64,000 nucleotides of DNA from Pararhodobacter zhoushanensis. Lineage in GTDB: Bacteria; Pseudomonadota; Alphaproteobacteria; Rhodobacterales; Rhodobacteraceae. A model generated the notes under the pieces. The model saw nothing but the letters and a program-made list of their open reading frames with translations, searched no databases and was not told the origin of the DNA. The stretch lies in assembly GCF_025949695.1 (NCBI RefSeq), contig NZ_JAPDFL010000001.1, positions 3,785,501 through 3,849,500 on the forward strand. The letters run 5' to 3'. Below are positions 62,956 through 64,000 of this stretch, one piece after another. The position numbers were made by a program, and so were the translations under genes. Positions within the stretch are counted from its first letter, which is position 1. Each line of letters starts with the position of its first letter.

Positions 62956-63186
62956 TCAGGCGTTGTCGCGGTTGGTGGGGGTCACGTCGCGGGCAGTGTC
63001 AGCGGTCGCATCGGCGTCGCGCTGGTTTTCCAGCTCTTCGCTGCCGTCCTTGATGCCGCGCTTGAAGGCAGTGATGCCCTTGCCGACTTCGCCCATCAGG
63101 CCGGCGACTTTGCCGCGCCCGAACATGACCAGAACCACGACAGCGATGAGAAGCAGGCCGGGAAGGCCGATATTGGTCAGACCCAT
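62956..63186 (-). CDS. tatA: Twin-arginine translocase subunit TatA
   Basis: A 76-residue protein: membrane helix LPGLLLIAVVVLVMFG followed by the hinge and amphipathic helix RGKVAGLMGEVGKGITAFKRGIKD. Normal TatA length and layout. It heads tatA-tatB-tatC. The divergent HTH gene starts at 63315. Confidence 0.93.
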   Translation of the reverse strand: MGLTNIGLPGLLLIAVVVLVMFGRGKVAGLMGEVGKGITAFKRGIKDGSEELENQRDADATADTARDVTPTNRDNA

Positions 63187-63283
63187 GCGTCACTCTCCTT
63201 GGGTTGATAGCAATTCGATGGGGCAGGTTTATTGCGCATTGAGCGCCGATCAAAGGGTCGAATGGGGTGGCGCTGCGGCTCTG

Positions 63284-63301
63284 CTGACAGTATTTTGTCA
63301 G
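63284..63301. promoter_or_regulatory. Palindromic operator before the HTH gene
   Basis: CTGACA-GTATTT-TGTCAG is a perfect 6-bp inverted repeat 14 bp before the HTH start codon at 63315. Its place suggests autoregulation. It is also within reach of the divergent tatA promoter. Confidence 0.55.
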
Positions 63302-63314
63302 TTGGGGGTGCGCG

Positions 63315-63668
63315 ATGAACCGCGATCAGCGACTTTACGACCTGGTGCAGATCCTGCGCGACGGCAAGCTGCATACGGCGGGTGAGCTGGGTCAGACCAT
63401 GGGCGTCTCGACCCGTACGATCTGGCGCGACATGGCGATGATGGCGGCCACGGGCATTCCGGTCGAGGGTGAGCGGGGTCTGGGTTATATCCTGCGCACA
63501 CCGCTGGTCCTGCCGCCGACCGCGTTGACGCAGGATGAGGCGGGGGTGCTGGGCGAGGCGCTGCGCGCCATTGCCGACGACCCGGCGCATCCGCGCGCGC
63601 GGGCTGCCCGAACGCTGCTCTACAAGATCGCCACGCTGTTGCCGCAGGCCGGGTTGGGGGAACCGTGA
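63315..63668 (+). CDS. HTH-type (DeoR/YafY-like) regulator without a WYL domain
   Basis: A 117-residue protein. Winged HTH at about 1-60: LYDLVQILRDGKLHTAGELGQTMGVSTRTIWRDMAMMAATGIPVEGERGLGYIL. Residues 65-115 resemble the linker that precedes a WYL domain in YafY-type regulators, but the frame ends with LGEP and no WYL domain follows. It may be a natural short form or a truncated gene. It has a palindrome in its leader. It is divergent from the tat operon. Confidence 0.75.
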   Translation: MNRDQRLYDLVQILRDGKLHTAGELGQTMGVSTRTIWRDMAMMAATGIPVEGERGLGYILRTPLVLPPTALTQDEAGVLGEALRAIADDPAHPRARAARTLLYKIATLLPQAGLGEP

Positions 63669-63759
63669 TGTCGCTTGCTCTTGAACCGGGGACCACCCTG
63701 CCCCTATCTGCGATCGAATGCGGCGCGGTGAGCGGCGCGGCAGCTTTGAGGTCTGAGAC

Positions 63760-64000
63760 ATGCGCAATGCAGCCCTGATTCTGGGCATCATCGGTGGCCT
63801 TCTGGCGATGATCGTCGGCTTCTTCAGCTATGGCTATACGGTGCTGACCGAGAGCCATCAGGAAGTGAGCCAGTTCTTCGGCCCGGTTCAGGATGTGCAG
63901 ATGATCCGGCTGGCCAGTTTCCTTGGCCCCCTGCTGGCGATTGCCGGGGGGGCGATGGCGCGGGTGCGGGCACTTTGGGGCGGCGTGCTGATGCTGGGTG
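63760..64000 (+). CDS. Putative membrane protein (partial, runs past the window edge)
   Basis: The first 80 residues are visible. They begin MRNAALILGIIGGLLAMIVGFFSYGYTVL, a strong membrane helix, and have a second hydrophobic stretch about 53-66 (SFLGPLLAIAGGAMARV) with a third beginning at the edge. It resembles small DUF4064-like membrane proteins but I cannot assign a family. The gap of about 90 bp between it and the HTH gene shows nothing recognisable. Confidence 0.6.
   Translation, partial: MRNAALILGIIGGLLAMIVGFFSYGYTVLTESHQEVSQFFGPVQDVQMIRLASFLGPLLAIAGGAMARVRALWGGVLMLG

Noticed and set aside
63668..63778. Small frame of 36 codons overlapping the HTH stop
   Set aside because: Overlaps the next gene start, has no ribosome site and no recognisable family.
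1..64000. tRNA, rRNA, CRISPR arrays, prophage and insertion sequences
   Set aside because: None could be recognised by reading; short tRNA genes cannot be fully excluded without a covariance search.

Overview
The window reads as chromosomal DNA of a Rhodobacteraceae-type alphaproteobacterium (Paracoccus/Rhodobacter/Roseobacter group). Reasons: high GC, many ATGA start/stop overlaps, tatABC, glmU-glmS, a ScfR/RamB-type XRE regulator, betIBA next to choXWV, and many solute transporters. It holds about 55 genes. I saw no rRNA, tRNA, CRISPR array, prophage or insertion sequence. I cannot name the species.

Layout. 0.2-7.8 kb: an M24 peptidase, a class V aminotransferase, a RidA-type deaminase and a DauR/YheO-type regulator (the last three coupled by ATGA overlaps), then a polar amino-acid ABC transporter (aapJQMP-like); this looks like one uptake and catabolism unit. 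8-15.4 kb: an ADP-forming acyl-CoA synthetase, two tandem IclR regulators, and a tripartite tricarboxylate-type transporter (tctC, tctB, tctA) with an enoyl-CoA hydratase-like gene inside it; this looks like uptake and CoA activation of an unknown carboxylate. 15.5-19.8 kb: drug efflux MFS, ScfR-like regulator, DUF465, hemerythrin and SNase genes. 19.8-26.8 kb: choline uptake (choXWV) divergent from choline-to-betaine oxidation (betI-betB-betA). 26.8-40.2 kb: mostly minus-strand housekeeping genes (CAP protein, DMT and SLC13 transporters, YmdB-type phosphodiesterase, AEC transporter, MBL hydrolase, tatD, holB, tmk, D-Ala-D-Ala carboxypeptidase, SPOR lipoprotein, nadE). 40.3-48.4 kb: cupin, enoyl-CoA hydratase, dctB/dctD-like two-component pair, TAXI-TRAP transporter. 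48.6-58.8 kb: GlsB-like protein, rlmN, IalB-like protein, class 3 asparaginase, GMC oxidoreductase, AlkD-like protein, DUF3833 lipoprotein, PPOX protein, glmS, glmU. 58.9-64 kb: agmatinase, DUF1499, DUF815 ATPase, tatCBA, an HTH protein and a truncated membrane gene at the edge.

Notable signals. (1) A palindrome, TCTAC-N5-GTAGA, lies twice before the aminotransferase operon and once before the ABC transporter, on both sides of the DauR-type regulator. (2) Five minus-strand genes between 22 and 40 kb (betB, SLC13, the YmdB type, AEC, nadE) carry six apparent frameshifts. Five of these look like one lost base in a G/C run, so assembly error is the first explanation. (3) Intergenic gaps carry related structured repeats: GGATATTT elements with GACAGAAAATG boxes and GT/AC-loop hairpins, a TTGCGTATT...GGCAAG.TGAAG element, and an 18-bp GGTGCGCTGAAGCGCACC palindrome. 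(4) The DctD-like regulator has GAFPGA in place of GAFTGA. (5) The asparaginase leader can form alternative, mutually exclusive stems.
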